Assembly: GCA_001771365.1 (NCBI GenBank)
Contig: METP01000046.1
Location: forward strand, 1 to 55,751
DNA from: a candidate division WOR-1 bacterium RIFCSPLOWO2_02_FULL_46_20
Lineage (GTDB): Bacteria; Margulisbacteria; WOR-1; O2-12-FULL-45-9
Reading direction: 5' to 3'
DNA length: 55,751 bases
Positions 55,667 to 55,751 of this stretch are shown in pieces. The first letter of the stretch is position 1; every line of letters begins with the position of its first letter. The translations under genes were made by a program, and so were the position numbers. The notes under the pieces are model-generated. The model was given only the letters and a program-made list of their open reading frames with translations, searched no databases and was not told the origin of the DNA.

Positions 55667-55751
55667 TTAGAAAGCTACGCCCGCGTCAAGGACGTAGGAG
55701 GTGTTTAGAGCGTTTTTATTATCAATAACGTTGGCAATCTCCAAAGTTACA
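55667..55751 (-). CDS. C-terminus of truncated outer-membrane-barrel-like protein (VTLEIANVIDNKNALNTSYVLDAGVAF*)
   Basis: Open to the window edge; terminal aromatic residue typical of beta-barrel C-termini. Confidence 0.5.
   Translation of the reverse strand, partial: VTLEIANVIDNKNALNTSYVLDAGVAF

Noticed and set aside
1-55751. CRISPR arrays, tRNA/rRNA genes, insertion sequences, prophage or toxin-antitoxin modules
   Set aside because: No regularly spaced repeats, tRNA-like cloverleaf/TTCRANNC signatures, transposase or phage proteins were seen; no tRNAscan or Rfam search could be run.

Overview
The window is a gene-dense bacterial chromosome segment with about 50 CDSs. I found no rRNA, tRNA, CRISPR array or transposase. 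Envelope genes (TamB, BamA-like, secretin, several lipoproteins) indicate a diderm. Overall gene content suggests an uncultivated lineage near the Cyanobacteria-sibling candidate phyla (Margulisbacteria/Saganbacteria-like); this is inference only. Main blocks are: (1) radA, leuC-like, rnc, pyrC, cation antiporter, PilP-like lipoprotein plus secretin, UPF0280, hisB, ruvB, lytic transglycosylase. (2) A tightly overlapping glycogen operon: membrane-anchored glgB, NTP-transferase/phosphohexomutase fusion, glgA, DUF2582-like wHTH, GH57/DUF3536, malQ, tlyA, membrane protein, nadK. (3) A small island of hypothetical genes (26.3-29.6 kb). (4) A pseudokinase-like STK, a separate PASTA protein, rpe and ribD. 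(5) A group-3b-like NAD(P)-linked [NiFe] hydrogenase operon with a perfect Rex-type operator and an unusual maturation cassette: HypA lacking its zinc module, and HypC fused to a HydE-like radical SAM domain. (6) A divergent redox mini-operon (DUF1858, Zn ribbon, glutaredoxin, ferredoxin, GPH transporter, ferredoxin). (7) yraN-comM, DUF1015, parB-parA-rsmG, BamA-TamB. The best candidate for something undescribed is the HypC-HydE fusion with the Zn-less HypA in a Rex-controlled hydrogenase operon. Other noteworthy signals are palindromic elements inside housekeeping genes, a duplicated structured intergenic element, a recurrent leaderless-promoter architecture, and several enzymes with degenerate active sites.
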